Shown here: positions 38,101-50,287 of the stretch, one piece after another
How the letters are laid out: every line of letters begins with the position of its first letter
Position numbering within the stretch: the first letter of the stretch is position 1
NCBI RefSeq assembly: GCF_000150275.1
Contig: NW_002060949.1
Coordinates: 2,911,836-2,975,835, forward strand
Reading direction: 5' to 3'
From: Trichoplax adhaerens
Taxonomy: Eukaryota > Placozoa > Uniplacotomia > Trichoplacea > Trichoplacidae
DNA: 64,000 bases
The notes under the pieces: model-generated
What the model saw: the letters and a program-made list of their open reading frames with translations, nothing else
Database searches by the model: none
Told to the model about the DNA's origin: nothing
Made by a program: the position numbers and the translations under genes

Positions 38101-41100
38101 TTTTCTGATCTAGATCCTCAAAGTGTTGTAGACATTTATGTAAATTATGACTGTGGCTTTTCGTTAGCGAATATCTATGAGCGCTTAGCTAATGACCTGT
38201 CAAGAATAGCGCAAGGTCGGCAAGCTATTGAATTAGGTGCTAATCCTGTACAAGAAAAAAGTATGCGTACTAAGGGATTAGAATGTTTAGTGTCTATCCT
38301 AAGATGCTTAGTCGAATGGTCAAAAGATCTCTATACTAACCCACATGCGAGCATTCATGCCGGTTCCAGTATTGCTTCATCAGCAGATTTTGCCTTATCT
38401 CAAGATGAAGAAAGAGATGCTACCGTAGGAGATTCAGATACGGAATCTTTAGCCTCTTCAGTATCTATAGTACCTGCCGATAATCCTGAAGAATTTGAAA
38501 GTATGAAACAACGTAAAGAAGTTATGGAACACGGTATACGATTATTTAATAAGAGTTCTAAGAAAGGCGTTGCATACTTACAAGAGAAAAATCTCCTTGG
38601 CTCCGAACCCTCGGATGTAGCATCATTTTTCCATAAAGATGATCGTTTAGATAAGGGACAGATGGGCGATTTTATGGGAGAGAATGAAAAATATAACAAG
38701 GAAGTCATGTATACTTACGTAGACCAAATGGAATTTAGTGGCAGAGACATTGTAACCGCTCTACGATTATTTTTAGAGGGATTTAGACTTCCCGGTGAAG
38801 CTCAAAAAATAGATAGATTAATGGAAAAATTTGCTGCACGTTATTGTGAGACGAACTTATCGTAAGTAGCATTAAAATTTTCTAGGTACGTCAAAATAAA
38901 AATTAATGAACTTATCTTCGATTTTTAGGAATGGAATTTTTGATAGTGCGGATACTGCTTATGTATTAGCATACTCTATCATTATGTTGACAACTGATTT
39001 ACATAATGCTCAGGTATATAAGTAAAATAAATCGTCTGCAATAATTAAGCCACTGTTTATATTTTGATGTAAAAATACAATAAATAATTATTGCTGTTAT
39101 ACAGGTAAAAAACAAGATGACAAAGGAGCAGTATATTAAGATGAATCGAGGAATTAATGATAGTAAAGACTTGCCGAAGGAATATTTGGAAAAAATTTAT
39201 GACGAAATCGCATCCAATGAAATCCGTATGAAGCAATCTAGTTCCAATCGTCCTTCAAAGCACCCTAGTCAAAGTAATAAAAACACACTTCTTTATTACA
39301 TTTTTTATCATGATAAAGCATTCTTTTAATTAATTTTTTTCGTAGCTATGTTGAGTGAGAAACACCGACGTAGTGCTTACAAGTTAGAAATGGAACAAAT
39401 GGCTGAGACCGCAAAGGCTTTAATGGAAGGTGTCAGTCATATGGATACGGATTTTATAGCCGCAACACGTGTTGAGCATGTTCGTCCTATGTTTAAGGTA
39501 ATAAACTTTTTTTCGATCTTTGCAACTGATCGTTACTAATTTCTCACTGACTTTCCCACTTTAAGACGGTTTGGACGCCTTTAGTAGCTGCGTTTAGCGT
39601 GGTTCTACAAGACTCTGATGATCAGATTACGTCCTCACTTTGTCTGGAAGGTCTTCGCCAAGGAATAAGAATTGCTTGTATTTTTGGGATGAAGGTATTC
39701 ATAATTAACGATGAGACATCTATTATTTTCAGTACTTACAAATTTATTACTTTTTCTTATGTTTCTATACAGCTGGAACGTGATGCTTACGTGCAGGCTC
39801 TATCTCGATTTACACTTTTAAGCACCAATTCGATCCTTGCGGAAATGAAAGCTAAAAATATCGAGACAATAAAGACTTTAATTTCTATTGCGCATACCGA
39901 TGGTAATTACTTGGGAAGTTCTTGGTTAGAGGTACAATTTTAGCAGTAACTGTCTTGTTGTATGTACTAACAATAAGTCAATAGTACCCTTTTGCCATGA
40001 TACGTTACCATAAATTCTTAAATTTTATATAGGTTTTGAAATGTATATCTCAGCTGGAATTAGCTCAGTTGATTGGTACTGGTGTGAAAACTCATCCACT
40101 AGAGGATCCTGATGCTACTAGTTAGTTTTATTTTTAGAATGAGTATATACTTGCTCCTCTCATTCAATGATAGAGTATTAACGTAATATTTTAATAAACG
40201 GATTATGCTTTTAAATTAATTTTAGATTTGCATAAAGCAACAAATAGTAAACGGCTAGCTTTGCTACAAGAATCAATCGGAGAAACTAGTTCTCAGAGTG
40301 TTGTAGTAGCTGTTGATAGGATATTTACGGGATCGGTCAGATTGAATGGAGATGCTATTGGTAAATGAAGCTAGGGTTATAAATTGTATATTGTTGTCGA
40401 ACCTTTTCTTTAAATCTTATTATTATGCCCATTTTTTTTGCAGTTGATTTCGTTCGGTGCCTATGCCAAGTATCATTAGAGGAGCTACGATCGGCACACA
40501 GACGTATGTTTAGTTTGCAGAAAATTGTGGAAATCTCGTATTACAATATGGGTCGCATCCGTCTAGAATGGTCTCGTATATGGGCTGTACTCGGAGAACA
40601 TTTCAATGAAGTAAATTTTCTAGCATAAAATGTTGAATAATGTTAGATTTAGCAATATTTCATTTAAGACTGTGTCAGCCGTAAATGAGAATCAAGAAGT
40701 TGATAAATTTACTGTATTAAAAAATTTTTGCTCTTATGTATGCATTAATTCAGGTTGGTTGCTATCCAAATGAGGAAGTTGCCTTTTTTGCAGTAGATTC
40801 ACTACGGCAACTATCAATGAAATTTATAGAAAAAGGAGAATTTGCCAATTTTAGATTTCAAATTGATTTTCTTCGTCCTTTTGAATACATCGTGAAACAC
40901 AACGGGTATAGTATTGATATTTTTATAATATAGTAAAACGGTATTACTATCATTTACTTTGACTAATATAAATAAATTATTTTAAAAGATCAATTACAAT
41001 TCGAGATATGGTCGTACGTTGTATAACTCAAATGGTACATTCGCAAGCGCATAATATAAAATCTGGTTGGAAAAACATTTTCACTGTATTTCACTTAGCA

Positions 41101-43853
41101 GCCGCAGATCAAAATGAAGCTATAGTGGAATTAGCTTTCGAGACAACAAGTAAGACGCCTATTTCTAAAACTCTATTTTGGTATAAATAAATAAATAACG
41201 GCTTAACTAATTCAACGTACTATAATTTTCAGATAAAATCTTTGAAAGACACTTTAGTGCAGCTGTGGATTCGTTTCAAGATGCTGTGAAGTGTCTATCT
41301 GAATTTGCTTGTAATACAAGTTTCCCTGATACCAGTATGGAGGCTATCAGATTAATTAGGACATGTGCGAAGCACGTTGCTGATTCTCCAAATGTAAGTC
41401 ATCGTGTTAATTATTGGAGTTGTTGCAAACGGAATGTTACTCTTACAAGTGACTTTGTGTCTATATAGTTGTTTCGTGACCATGGTTCAGAAGAAACTAC
41501 AGTCGTTGATCCAGACCGCGTCTGGCAAAAAGGATGGTTCCCAATTTTATTTGAATTATCTCGTATAATTAGTAGATGCAAACTTGATGTTAGAACAAGG
41601 TAAAATTGTTTGTTATTATGACTGTATTATGGTTCTATAAAAATGAAGTGCAATTAAATATAATATTGGCGTATATAGAAAATTGATGTCTGACTTAAAA
41701 TTTCGTACATTGTAGGGGATTAACGGTGATGTTCGAAATCATGAAGACTTATGGACAATCATTTAAACCTCAATACTGGAAAGATTTATTCAAGATAGTC
41801 TTTAGAATATTTGATAATATGAAATTACGAGAACAAAAAACCGATATCGAAGTACGTTTTGATTTAGTAGAGTGATAAGTAGAAGATGGATTTATATACA
41901 TACATACAGGGTTGAATAAGAAAATTAAAGAGATTTTTTGGTAAAATTTTGAATTACCATGATTAATAATTTTTAGAGAGCAGAGTGGATGACAACAACG
42001 TGCAATCATACTTTATATGCTATCTGTGACGTATTTACCCAGTATTTTGATGTTTTGTCGCAAGTCCTGTTGGATGATATATTCGTACTTTTGAATTGGT
42101 GTGTCGAACAAGGTAAATTTTATTATGCTAAAGTTACGTGAGCTGGTCATAGTTAATGATTGTTTTTTGGCATATAGACAATGAACAATTAGCCAGGTCA
42201 GGAACTAATTGTCTCGAGAATTTGGTAGTCTCTAATGGATCGCGTTTCACTGTTACTCAATGGGATAAAACATGTAGTTGTATTGAGAAGATATTCAGTA
42301 ATACACTTCCTCGGCAACTGATTTGTTGGCGCCCTAAATTAAGAAAAGATTCTAGTATAGAAACAATGAGTACTGAGAAACTTAATCGTTCTGAAGTTGT
42401 ATCTCATATGAATGTATCTAATGACGATGCACCTTTACCGAGTGAAGAATCAAGTACCGAAGATATGATAAAAAGTAGATCAAATGAAGATATCCAGAAC
42501 ACTAGTACAACAGGTTTGCATAATTGTCAACATTTACTGTGAAGCAAATATTATGTCATTATGTCATTTTAAAACGCAATTTGTATTGAAGATGGTCCAG
42601 ATGGCACAGATATTAATGTAAATGAGGCCAATGCATCAAGTGAAAAGGTTGAGTTTGATCATTTGAAAGACGAAGAACCTGTAAAAGAACAAACTAAAGG
42701 TATAGTGATAATTTCAATTTCTTCGGTACTTGAGGGAATAAAATAAATAAAAATTTTACCTTGATTTATGTTGCAGAACTGACGGATGCAGAGTTATTAG
42801 CTGCTTTAATGATAAAATGTGTTGTCCAATTGGAACTAATTCAAGCTATTGATAACATCATTTTTTATCCCGCAACAAGCCGTAAGGAGGACACCTATTA
42901 TTTATCAATTGCGAGGGTAAGTTATATATCTATACCTAACACCGGAGATAATTACCTAATTTGTAATGCAATCCAACATATAGAAATCTCAGGAAGTAAT
43001 CGAAAGCTTTGATCCAGAAACTATGAAAACTTCTGGTATGTTTTCCCATTTACTTTCTGGAGAGTTGTTTATCCTTTTGGATTGTTTGGAGAGATCGCAT
43101 AAATTTGCGTCAAGTTTTAATTCTAACGATGTGCAGAGAACTTTGTTGTGGAAAGAAGGTTGGAAATAGCAAAATTACTTATATCTGTTGTTTTCATTAT
43201 GATCAGCGTTATTTATAATTTTTTTGGACCTATCAGTTCATCGATGTTGTAACTTTGAAATACTCTCATTTATAGGTTTTAAAAGCAAGGCCAAGCCCAA
43301 TCTTATCAAACAAGAAATTAGCAGTTTAGCGTGTTCATTACGAATGTTATTTTGTATGTACACGGATCAGAAACATAGCGATGTTAAATCTGAAGTGGAA
43401 GCTAGGCTATTAAGGTAGACGAGCGTTTTTTGTAAAGAATTTACTCGATTGTTCACTTACTAATAACTCTATTATTCGAAGGTCGATAACTGATGCCTTA
43501 GTATACTATCCCAGCGTGACGTCAGAACATCATAGAGATGCATGGACCATTCTAATGGTTCTTTTGTTTTCACGATTGTTACAATTAAATGATGATGATG
43601 TAAGTAGAAAATATTTATTAGCCATATGCATTGTTGGTTACTGTTGATGTATCATGTTAATGCAGCATCTAAAATTTGTTTTTTATCCGTTTTGTGATTA
43701 TAGTTCCGGGCCCATGTATCTCATTATTATGAGAAACTCTGTAATTTAATGGAGTTAGAACTTAAACCAGAAATTCGTTATCTACTCCGACGTACATTTT
43801 TACGCATTGGATCGATGTTTGAAGTAATACCGCCATTGGATGTCCATGATTAG
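32115..43853 (+). CDS. ARFGEF1: ARFGEF1/2 (BIG1/BIG2), Sec7-domain ARF exchange factor
   Basis: Large brefeldin-sensitive-type exchange factor activating class I ARFs at trans-Golgi and endosomes. It is complete: 32 exons, phases consistent throughout, 1934 aa (human BIG1 1849). Exons: 32115-32238, 35137-35182, 35311-35443, 35809-35958, 36155-36325, 36406-37011, 37092-37234, 37325-37555, 37604-37838, 37923-38022, 38114-38861, 38929-39013, 39105-39273, 39346-39497, 39566-39694, 39773-39931, 40033-40120, 40226-40360, 40444-40610, 40754-40905, 40989-41149, 41233-41393, 41469-41599, 41716-41851, 41977-42112, 42178-42513, 42592-42699, 42777-42916, 42993-43158, 43276-43414, 43482-43599, 43704-43853. 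Domains: N-terminal DCB region (residues 1-208, [15 protein letters not shown]), an acidic disordered insert (~209-450), HUS box (VNYDCGF, ~655), Sec7 (~772-965) with [12 protein letters not shown] (catalytic Glu ~875), then HDS repeats to the C-terminus. It is equally related by eye to BIG1 and BIG2 and is presumably pro-orthologous to both. Intron 1 is 2.9 kb and shows no nested gene. Confidence 0.95.
32239..35136. other. Intron 1 of ARFGEF, no nested gene seen
   Basis: A 2.9-kb intron between the first two coding exons. ORFs inside it (34077-34274 plus, 34665-34862 plus, 34870-35097 minus, 32768-32950 minus) show no recognisable family and no splice context that would join them to the gene. 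First-intron length suggests it may hold regulatory elements, but nothing specific is visible. Confidence 0.5.
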
Positions 43854-45120
43854 TAAAATCCATGTAGAATTTGTTTTAAAACATATCAAATTTAATATAC
43901 AGATTGGCTATCTAAACGCGTTATAGTGGCTCATAATGCATGTCTCATAACCATTATTGTAATTATTGGTTTTATTTTATTAACATCAATCTCAGAGGAA
44001 ATATACACTTGTAACTTCCGCTATTACTCTCAACCTTCCCTTAGAATATCAAATAATTACACTAACAAGTTAAACTATTGATGTCAATTCAACTTATGAA
44101 AATTTTGTAAATGTTCTTAATGTAATATTTGCATCTGCGAAATTATGGACCTATTGAAATTGAAAGCATCTGGCCCATTCTTTACTAAAAATAGAAGGTA
44201 TTGGGGGGTTATCGTTTCTTGTCCGTATGTGTAACATGTTGTTGCAATACTTAAGAGGCTATCACTACAATCGACCAAAATGTGCTACATAGTCTAACAT
44301 ATATATTATTCTATTAGTAGTTTTTACGGAGTCAGACGTCTATAAATCGCTACTGTACTTAGTTTTTGAAGTTAGAAATTTAAACAATATCTGTTAGAGA
44401 ACTTTGCAAAAACGGTACTTTGAGTTACTGTATAAAGTGGTTAACTCCATTTGATACTGTAAATCACGGCTCTTGCTTGGTCGTAAAGACTGAAACTAAT
44501 TTAGCATGCTACAGCGCTTGTATTACTTTAATTCAATCTATAAAATTTTTTATTGCCAAATCATAAATATTTCCACATAAGAAATAAAATTTAGCAAGAA
44601 TAGGGTTTACCTAATTTTAATGGTTTGCAATTATTTAGTTAAATTTATTATGTGATTTTTTAAAAAGAGCGCTATAGTATGGAGGCTGTTAGGAAGAATC
44701 TTTGCGGGATTCTTCAATAATAAAAGCTAATAAGTATGAAATGACACTAATATTGTTACTGCCCTTTATCTTTAAAGCAATCTTGTTAGTTTAATAGCTA
44801 TACATGACGCATATTAAATGTAGTTAGTACTGGTTACCGGCTACGTACCGCTTTTTTTGTAGAAATGATTGTAAATGTAAAAAAATTTATAATTTGGTAC
44901 GCAGATCTAGCGATATATTCTTTTACGTATCACGTAATGACTTCATTTATATCATATTACTGGTATAAAACAATCCTAGAGTAAGAATACTACCACAAAA
45001 GACAACGTTAATGTTATGATTACTCTCCAGCTTGTGAATATTGTTATATCGAGTATCTACAAAAAAAATTGCAAAGGATTTGCTATCAACGTACAGTTAC
45101 TAAATTTTTTTTATCTATGT
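43854..45120. other. Tail-to-tail intergenic region between ARFGEF and the CARD gene
   Basis: Contains the 3' ends of two convergent genes and no additional coding sequence that I recognise. AT-rich with homopolymer runs. Confidence 0.5.
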
Positions 45121-46970
45121 TCATCGGAGATGTGCTACTTCCTGGTCTAACCTCCATCCTAGTGATTTTTCATTGTCGGTCCCGTATTGTTTGAGAATGT
45201 TAATAAATAAATGAAACACGTTGACATCTTGTTCTAATATATTAAACAAAATAAATTTATTGCGAATAAATGATGAAGACTCAGATTGTAGTTGGTTAAA
45301 TTCTGACAAAGATAAAATGCCATTTTCATATAACGGACGGATTAATAGATTTGCATCCATGATTTGACAGATTGCAGCAAAGTTTCTTCTTAATATGTTT
45401 TGAAATTCTTTATCTGTAACGAGAATTGCGACTGTTACATTTCATCTATATGTACAATATAGGAATAATAATCATTTACTATGTCTGTAAGCCTATACGA
45501 TAAAATCATTAAATAAGTTTTAGGGCGATATAAAAAAATTAATTTATCTGCAGTTCGATTATCAAACGGAGAATTAAAGGATAGTCAAGGATTTATGTGT
45601 ATCTTACCTGATTCCACTATGGTATGTGATGCATTAGTAGTATTAGAATTTTGCATCTTAATTGGGGCTTCATTAGTAAGCTCAAAATCGACTGACGAAT
45701 CTTTATCATTATTTGTGGCTGGATCTTCAACCGGTGCAGATGGAGATGGCGGTAAATTACATTGAACATCTTGGCCATGTCTTAATGGTTTTAGACAACA
45801 TCCATAAACCATAAGATTTCCTTTAACACTAGTGCACTTGTTAATTTTTATCGTTAGACCGTTATTATTTCTCATGTATCCCACATTGGCAAGATTTTGC
45901 CATATTAGCTTGGATAAGTAAGTATTCACATCACCAACAGGTATAGGATTAGGTGACCATAAGCCTTTGACTCTAGCGCTATAGCAATCAATCGATTGAC
46001 CGTTAATTCCTTTCTTAATACTGCTACTGGTACGCTTAATGTTTACATACTCAATTTGTCTAGCTTGAACCTCGTCGAAGATGATAGAAAATGTTAGAAA
46101 GAATCCTCTTGGTGCTTTATTAATACCGTTGTTATCTGGATATCTTCTGACACCGTCAATAATTAAAAATAATTGTCTATGTTTAAGAGCATTTTGAGTG
46201 CCTTCTTCCCAAGATCCCATTAAATCGTAGACCTTTCTTTCAAAATATTTGTATACAACATTCTTTCTAAAAATAAGTTTTCCATCATCAGGTTCAATAA
46301 AATCATCGATATAGGGAACCTTATCGGCACTATTATATTCTACGTAAGAGCTAATACTAATTGCTTTATCAATCCATGCTTTTGATTGCGGCACTTTATA
46401 TCCATAAACAAAAATCAATCTTTTGTTGGAAATATAACCAGCTGCTGGGATTTTATTCCCGTTTGTGAGATTGATTGTACTTAAATGAGATGATTTTGTA
46501 GATGTGATCTGGTGAAGATATGATATAATATTTTCTTTAGGAACAACATCCGGGATACCTGTGATAATACCCTCAAATCTTTCCAATAATTTCCCTCTTA
46601 TAAACTCAGTGCCAGCTGATGATATCCCTATATATTGAAGCTTTTTGATAACTTCGTCATTAACATCAACTGAAAATGATATGTAATGGCCAAGTATACC
46701 CTTTGTAGAGCCCAAATTATCTGGATACCTCCTAACTTCACCAATAACAAGGCAAAGTTGCTTATTCTCGATAGCCTCTTTCATTTGAGATTCCCAGTAA
46801 TTAGATTTTAAATTATGGACTTTACGTTCATAGTACCTTATAACCTTTTGATTACTATATTGTAGCTTTCCATCACTAGGTTCAGTAAAATTTTCAATAT
46901 ATGGCTGATCTCCATGAGGTTGCCTGCTAATGCAAAACAAAGAGATTTTAGCTGCACCTGAGCATAACAT
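45121..46970 (-). CDS. CARD protein with a duplicated unknown domain (551 aa)
   Basis: Exons: 46970-45608 and 45413-45121 (phase 1 junction, canonical GTAAG and ACAG sites). The ATG at 46970 directly follows an in-frame TAA. The N-terminal 394 residues are two copies of the same ~190-residue unit: unit A ~5-192, unit B ~205-394. Shared landmarks are YIENFTEPSDGKL / YIDDFIEPDDGKL, YYERKVHNL / YFERKVYDL, CLVIGEVRRYPDN / FLIIDGVRRYPDN and a final VYGYK / VYGCCLK strand. I do not recognise this unit. A Ser/Pro/Asn-rich linker (~400-455) leads to a C-terminal helical domain that fits a caspase-recruitment domain: ILRRNFAAIC, LIRPLYENGILSLSEFNQL, RNKFILFNILEQ, VFHLFINILKQYG. CARDs mediate homotypic assembly of apoptotic and immune complexes. 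No enzyme or transmembrane segment is evident, so an adaptor or sensor role is plausible (inference). Confidence 0.8.
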
Positions 46971-49849
46971 TTAAGAGCATGGTCAAGATAAAGATATGAT
47001 TAATTACTCGATATAAATCATTTCTGTAATTAATTCTGTACAGTGTCATATACTTGTCCTACGTCTTAATTACGAAGATAGGCAACCACATAATTGCGTT
47101 CTTTATGCTAAGTATACAGTAATTAATTTCAATTTTATAATGCACAAAATATACGAAATACTAGAAGTACGATATATTGGTTTACTGATGCATCGAATTA
47201 TCAATAGAATATTGTGTGCGGTCTACTGAGATACCTACAATACGATAAAATAAACAAAAATATGATAATACTTTATAGTAGTACGCGTATGATACTAGTC
47301 TAATGAGAATAATATCGATTGGGGCACTTAATACGCGTGCTGTATGAGAATATTTTATTTCAAAGTCTTCAGCTTTATCTAAAATTATGTTTCGTACAAG
47401 CATTAAGAAGAAGTAGGCAATCATCCTAGTCCATTTGTAGAGATGGAATCATCGAGTATTTGTATCATACAGTAGTTATTAGTGTAAAGGTATATGAAGA
47501 ATTAGGATTGAGCAGCAATCCTCGTTGATTTTTGAAGCAATTAGGTATAAGTTTAATTGATTGATTTGTGTGTCATCGGCTGAAAGTACTACTGCACTTC
47601 AACTTTATGAAGAAAAGAAATGGTATAATATTGATATAATTCTGCCAAGTTTCTGTTATTTACGGTGAAGTAACAAACTTTATATGTTGGGAACGATTGG
47701 TTATCCGTTGTTATATATTAGGTTAAATTGGCTGCGTTTGCTCAGCATCATCTTACTGAAATAGCTACTACAGATGCCGTATTCTATTAGGATTTAAACT
47801 TGTGATAGTCAAAAATGAAGGCGTAATTACAAAATACCGTATATGATCATAGCAGTAGCGATCCTTTAATTTGTTATTAGCTTAAAAATACGTGTAGAAG
47901 TTAACTCAGCCATTTCAGTTGACTATACGGTATACAGCACTCGTCTACTGTCACGCATAGTACTAGTAGCGAACTGAAATTGTTACTTCAGTCTTATTAA
48001 GATTTAAATCTATAAACCAATGGCGAAGACGAACGTTATTTGGTAATATGCGACAATCCATTACGTCAAGTTATTATTAATTGTAATTACTAATGATAGA
48101 TCACTGATCTATGTATTGAATTTTGAATTGTTGGTAATGCAGTAAGTTAAGTCGATATCAGTGTTGATCAAGTTGCCATTACAGTGGCGTTTTATAAGGA
48201 ACGAACTTACGTTAGTCTACAGTGAAGTTGTAACATCATCACGTCCAATTACTATTATTTTTATGATATTTGCATAGCATTGCACTTTAGCCATTGAGTT
48301 TTATCGTCTCAATATACAGTACTATACGAGTACATGCAGGATATCAAGAGAACAATTCATGATCATTGCACTAGTTAATCTTCCATCATTCTGTTTACCT
48401 TTTAAAATTCAGCATTGTGATGAATTATAATAACCATCAACTCTAGTAGCAATAAGGAAATGACTGTATCCAGGCTATCAATATTCCAGATATCTTTATG
48501 AATAAATGGTGATCTTTCTTCTAGTCTTGACTGATTGATTGTTATTCAATTACTTGATTTCAAAAAATAGCCGATTGGAGCACTCAATCAATCAAATAAA
48601 CCTTCAACTCCGGTAAATTATACTGTACTACACTGAGACAGATTTTGGAGGGCAAACCTCCAACCTACTATGTTAATAACTGTCATTACGTCACTAACTG
48701 TAAATTACGTCAGCTACTTACAACACTAAATACAGTAAAGTACTGAGGCACGTGACTGCAATAGTGTCTCATATGGAACCCTTACAAGGCCCGGTTTGCA
48801 GGGATTCCAGCGATACTAAAATGGCGCAGACCTTGACTCCTTTGCTACCATCTATCGATCATAACTTTCTTCAGTTCCGTTAATAAACTAACTAGACTCG
48901 CATATAAGCTCTCGAACATATGCATTTCCTTTATAGCATGATCAAGGTGAAATTTTTATAGATGTCACCAGCTACACTGCTTATCTTTATGGATCACAAA
49001 TTGCAGTCTCGTTGAAAATGGAACTATCAATAACAGTAAATCGGTACCTCCAATCGTCTTTGGGTTTATAATACCCTTACTACGAAGTTTTCAATTTATC
49101 TTTCCTAACAATATCGATATCTAGTTCTTGCACTACCGCAGACAAATACTGCAACAGCTTTAGTTCCCTACAGTATTTTGTTTTTGTTAGTGTGCAATAC
49201 CTAATAAAAATAACGTTGCCTACTTACTGTTGTACAGTAAATTATATAAATTATCTCTTGTACATTAACCATAAACTATACGATTATACGCGTACAGGTT
49301 GTACAAGAGATATCAATTAATTTTAATTTAATCGAAAATAGGAGAAAATTATCTAGCGTTAAAGTTATCGTTATTTGGGGATTCAGAAATACAGATTGAA
49401 ACTATCCTTTGTTCTTAATTCTACCTACAAGTATCACCAGATCTGTTATTACTTGGGCTCGGCTAAATAACATCGATCCCAAAACATAGAAAATTTTTAT
49501 TTCTCCGCGAAGGCAAATCTGCAATGAAACAATTTCATTCGTAAATTTATCAAGTGATATCAATAATCTCTCATTCTCAGCTATTTAAGGATAGCCACAC
49601 GTGTATATCATTACTTGATTTTGGGGTAAATAAATTTAGAGCGCAAGTTATCTAAGCTAAAATTTTATTAATTAATCAATAATAAAATAATGAATTAAAT
49701 TAAAACTAAGCTTTATTAGTTTTAATTTATAGCCAGGACATATATCCAGTAAAGCAGTTTTAATTAAATTCGTCGATTATGCTCGACGATAATACAATGC
49801 TGACTCCTGCAATATTCCGATAGATGGTAAGATAAGTCCGTCAGAAAAA
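46971..49849. other. Intergenic stretch, no gene recognised
   Basis: About 2.9 kb upstream of the CARD gene. The minus ORF at 47182-47424 is hydrophobic AT-rich noise by appearance. It contains scattered TACTGTA motifs and the inverted repeat at 49252-49312. Confidence 0.45.
49252..49312. repeat. Inverted repeat, 13-bp perfect arms
   Basis: The left arm TATCTCTTGTACA (49252-49264) is the exact reverse complement of TGTACAAGAGATA (49300-49312). The spacer is 35 bp. Lone copy in intergenic DNA. Confidence 0.6.
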
Positions 49850-49897
49850 TGACGTCTTTAAAACATTCATTTGTAATTTAATGCTTTAAAGACGTCA
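49850..49897. repeat. Strong hairpin, 18-bp arms and 12-nt loop
   Basis: The left arm TGACGTCTTTAAAACATT (49850-49867) pairs with AATGCTTTAAAGACGTCA (49880-49897) with one mismatch in 18. In a minus-strand transcript that position becomes a G-U wobble, giving an uninterrupted 18-bp stem. It lies about 400 bp past the stop codon of the minus-strand Bark-like gene, so it could be in that gene's 3' UTR or just beyond. Confidence 0.7.
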
Positions 49898-50287
49898 ATT
49901 ATCATTCAATATCTTTTTTAATACAAATACAGTTTACAGCAGTATAAATGACTTATGTTGTGAAATTTATGATTATTATTCCAAAAGGCAAAAATCACAA
50001 TAATCAAATCTAGATTAATCTAACAAACGTTAAAATTACAGATTTAATCTTTGCAAAGATTAGGCAAATTATTAAATTGATGTTGGAATTTACTACTAAT
50101 GGCTGCTAGTTTAAGAATACGTATAACCTAAGCAAACGGTTCAATTGATTTTGCAATTACCAATAATGACTGCTAACGTAAAATTATTATCTTAGCAAAA
50201 TATTAAATTGATCTTTCAACCATTAATAATTAGCGGCGAACGTGAGATATAACCTAAATTGGACCTGAATCTAATTGTGCTGTTAAA

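Noticed and set aside
38400-38708. 102-codon minus-strand ORF
   Set aside because: Antisense shadow of the ARFGEF Sec7 exon.
47182-47424. 80-codon minus-strand hydrophobic ORF upstream of the CARD gene
   Set aside because: Composition typical of AT-rich non-coding DNA, no splice connection to the CARD protein and no domain seen.
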